Both the position numbers and the translations under genes were made by a program. This document shows positions 62,846-64,000 of a DNA stretch of 64,000 nt, one piece after another; within the stretch, counting starts at the first letter, position 1, and each line of letters begins with the position of its first letter. The notes under the pieces are model-generated. The model was not told where the DNA came from, ran no database searches, and saw only the letters and a list, made by a program, of their open reading frames with translations. Source of the stretch: Paulinella micropora (Eukaryota > Cercozoa > Imbricatea > Euglyphida); NCBI GenBank assembly GCA_009731375.1, contig BJOX01000107.1, positions 687,169-751,168 on the forward strand. The letters run 5' to 3'.

Positions 62846-62887
<42 letters not shown>

Positions 62888-63085
62888 NNNNNNNNNNNNN
62901 NNNNNNNNNNNNNNNNNNNNNNNNNNNNNNNNNNNNNNNNNNNNNNNNNNNNNNNNNNNNNNNNNNNNNNNNNNNNNNNNNNNNNNNNNNNNNNNNNNNN
63001 NNNNNNNNNNNNNNNNNNNNNNNNNNNNNNNNNNNNNNNNNNNNNNNNNNNNNNNNNNNNNNNNNNNNNNNNNNNNNNNNNNNNG

Positions 63086-63116
<31 letters not shown>

Positions 63117-63151
63117 GAGAGAGAGAGACAGAGATAGAGAGAGAGAGCGAG

Positions 63152-63201
<50 letters not shown>

Positions 63202-63255
63202 AAGAGAGAGAGAGAGAGTGAGAGAGAGAGAGAGAGACACACACACACAGACACA

Positions 63256-63298
<43 letters not shown>

Positions 63299-63350
63299 AG
63301 ACACACACACACAGACACGCAGACACACACACACACACACACACACCAGA
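62587..63350 (+). repeat. GA and CA microsatellites with three copies of an exon-like segment
   Basis: The segment GACTGCAAGCGAGCACGTTC, continuing to CCCCTGTGTGGAA, occurs at 62609, 62726 and 62804, each followed by (GA)n. In the plus frame it reads DCKRARSRAPDSPVW; the first copy is preceded by MSDDSEA. A 197-N gap lies at 62888-63084 in GA, and CA tracts run to about 63345. Confidence 0.9.
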
Positions 63351-63638
63351 CACAGGACCTGTTCCTAGCCTTGTCAGCATCTCTTCGTTGGCTTCCAGGG
63401 CATCGGCCGTGAACACTGGTGGGCGGTGCGTCCAGGGGACGGCCACCCGATGCCCTGTGACGGGTGACCTAACGATAGATGAGATATCGCAAAAGGGAGG
63501 TAGATAGGCAGGTAGGTAGAAACGTAGGTAGGTAGGTAGGTAGGTAGGTAGATGAGATATCGCAAAAGGAATGTAGTCCTTGCAAAGGAACGCAGTTTTC
63601 ACATCAAACAGCAATTTGTGTACTGTGCATGTGTCCGG

Positions 63639-63674
<36 letters not shown>

Positions 63675-63707
63675 CGGAGTTCGCGGGGAAGCACGGGGCG
63701 TAGTGGA

Positions 63708-63757
<50 letters not shown>

Positions 63758-64000
63758 GAAATATCGACTAATGTCAGAAAAAAGGAGCTTCTGATTTCGT
63801 CAACCAGGAAGTCTGTGGGTAAAATTTTGACCCGATGCCCAGCTAAGCCGTGATGTTTGCACGGAAGGGACTGATACAGGCAATACCAAATCTCCCTAGT
63901 ACCAGGTGGGGCCAGGGCTCGTTCCATAAGCGCCCCTTGCAGAACGAGCTCCCACCTCCATTACAGAGGACCCAGTAAGCAGATGGAGTTTCGAGACTGT
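63351..64000. repeat. unique spacer, GGTA/GATA tracts and a 546-bp satellite copy
   Basis: 63351-63480 is unique and GC-rich (CCAGGGCATCGGCCGTG) without a supported gene. GGTA/GATA tracts follow. From about 63757 to the window end lies a copy of the 57.6-58.7 kb satellite in the opposite orientation, starting next to a GATA tract. Confidence 0.85.

Overview
The window is nuclear DNA of a eukaryote, most likely a protist or microalga; the species cannot be told from the sequence. The evidence is: GT-AG introns (several candidates only 48-111 nt long), a recognisable piece of a Rab3GAP catalytic-subunit gene, Ty1/copia and Ty3/gypsy LTR retrotransposons, CCCTAA telomere-like tracts, and an extreme load of microsatellites (GATA, ATAC, GA/CT, AAAT, TAA, TATAG). 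There are no bacterial operons, and twelve N gaps break the assembly.

Layout. 0.4-9.3 kb: host sequence with microsatellites, a probable multi-exon plus-strand gene (exons best seen at 3641-4336), tandem duplications carrying CCCTAA repeats, and a CACTATTGCCT minisatellite. 9.5-14.2 kb: an AT-rich coiled-coil gene with a 75-nt intron, a TATAG/TAA microsatellite field, a three-copy repeat separated by GA tracts, two covarying hairpins and a 404-bp inverted repeat. 14.2-22.4 kb: a compact AT-rich gene block that looks like the structural half of a Polinton-like virus or virophage. It holds an FtsK/HerA-type packaging ATPase, a PLA2-type minor virion protein, a fibre with a peptidase S74 chaperone domain, small membrane proteins and a GIY-YIG nuclease. 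No major capsid, polymerase or integrase gene was recognised, and several genes carry in-frame stops or one-base frameshifts. 22.9-24.1 kb: a spliced host-like gene of unknown function.

25.0-48.1 kb is a three-level nest of mobile elements. The outer one is a Ty1/copia element (5-bp target duplication GTGGG, 24994-48072) whose genes are broken. Its 3' LTR is split by a non-autonomous element with about 745-bp direct terminal repeats (34598-47770). The second repeat of that element is in turn split by a Ty3/gypsy element (36541-47090) with intact gag and a 1857-residue pol.

48-64 kb is dominated by microsatellites and composite minisatellites. Short exon-like fragments are repeated within it: a [14 protein letters not shown] peptide, a DCKRARSRAP-like peptide, and a 546-bp satellite with a 98-codon reading frame. 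Two Rab3GAP exons lie at 60.7-61.3 kb, together with TTCGGCCA-ended short interspersed repeats and an A/B-box SINE-like head at 62.15 kb.

The most interesting part is the virus-derived block, with its candidate spliceosomal introns and chimeric fibre. The retroelement nest gives a clear relative chronology. Many frameshifts fall in homopolymers, so consensus error must be excluded before the genes are called dead.
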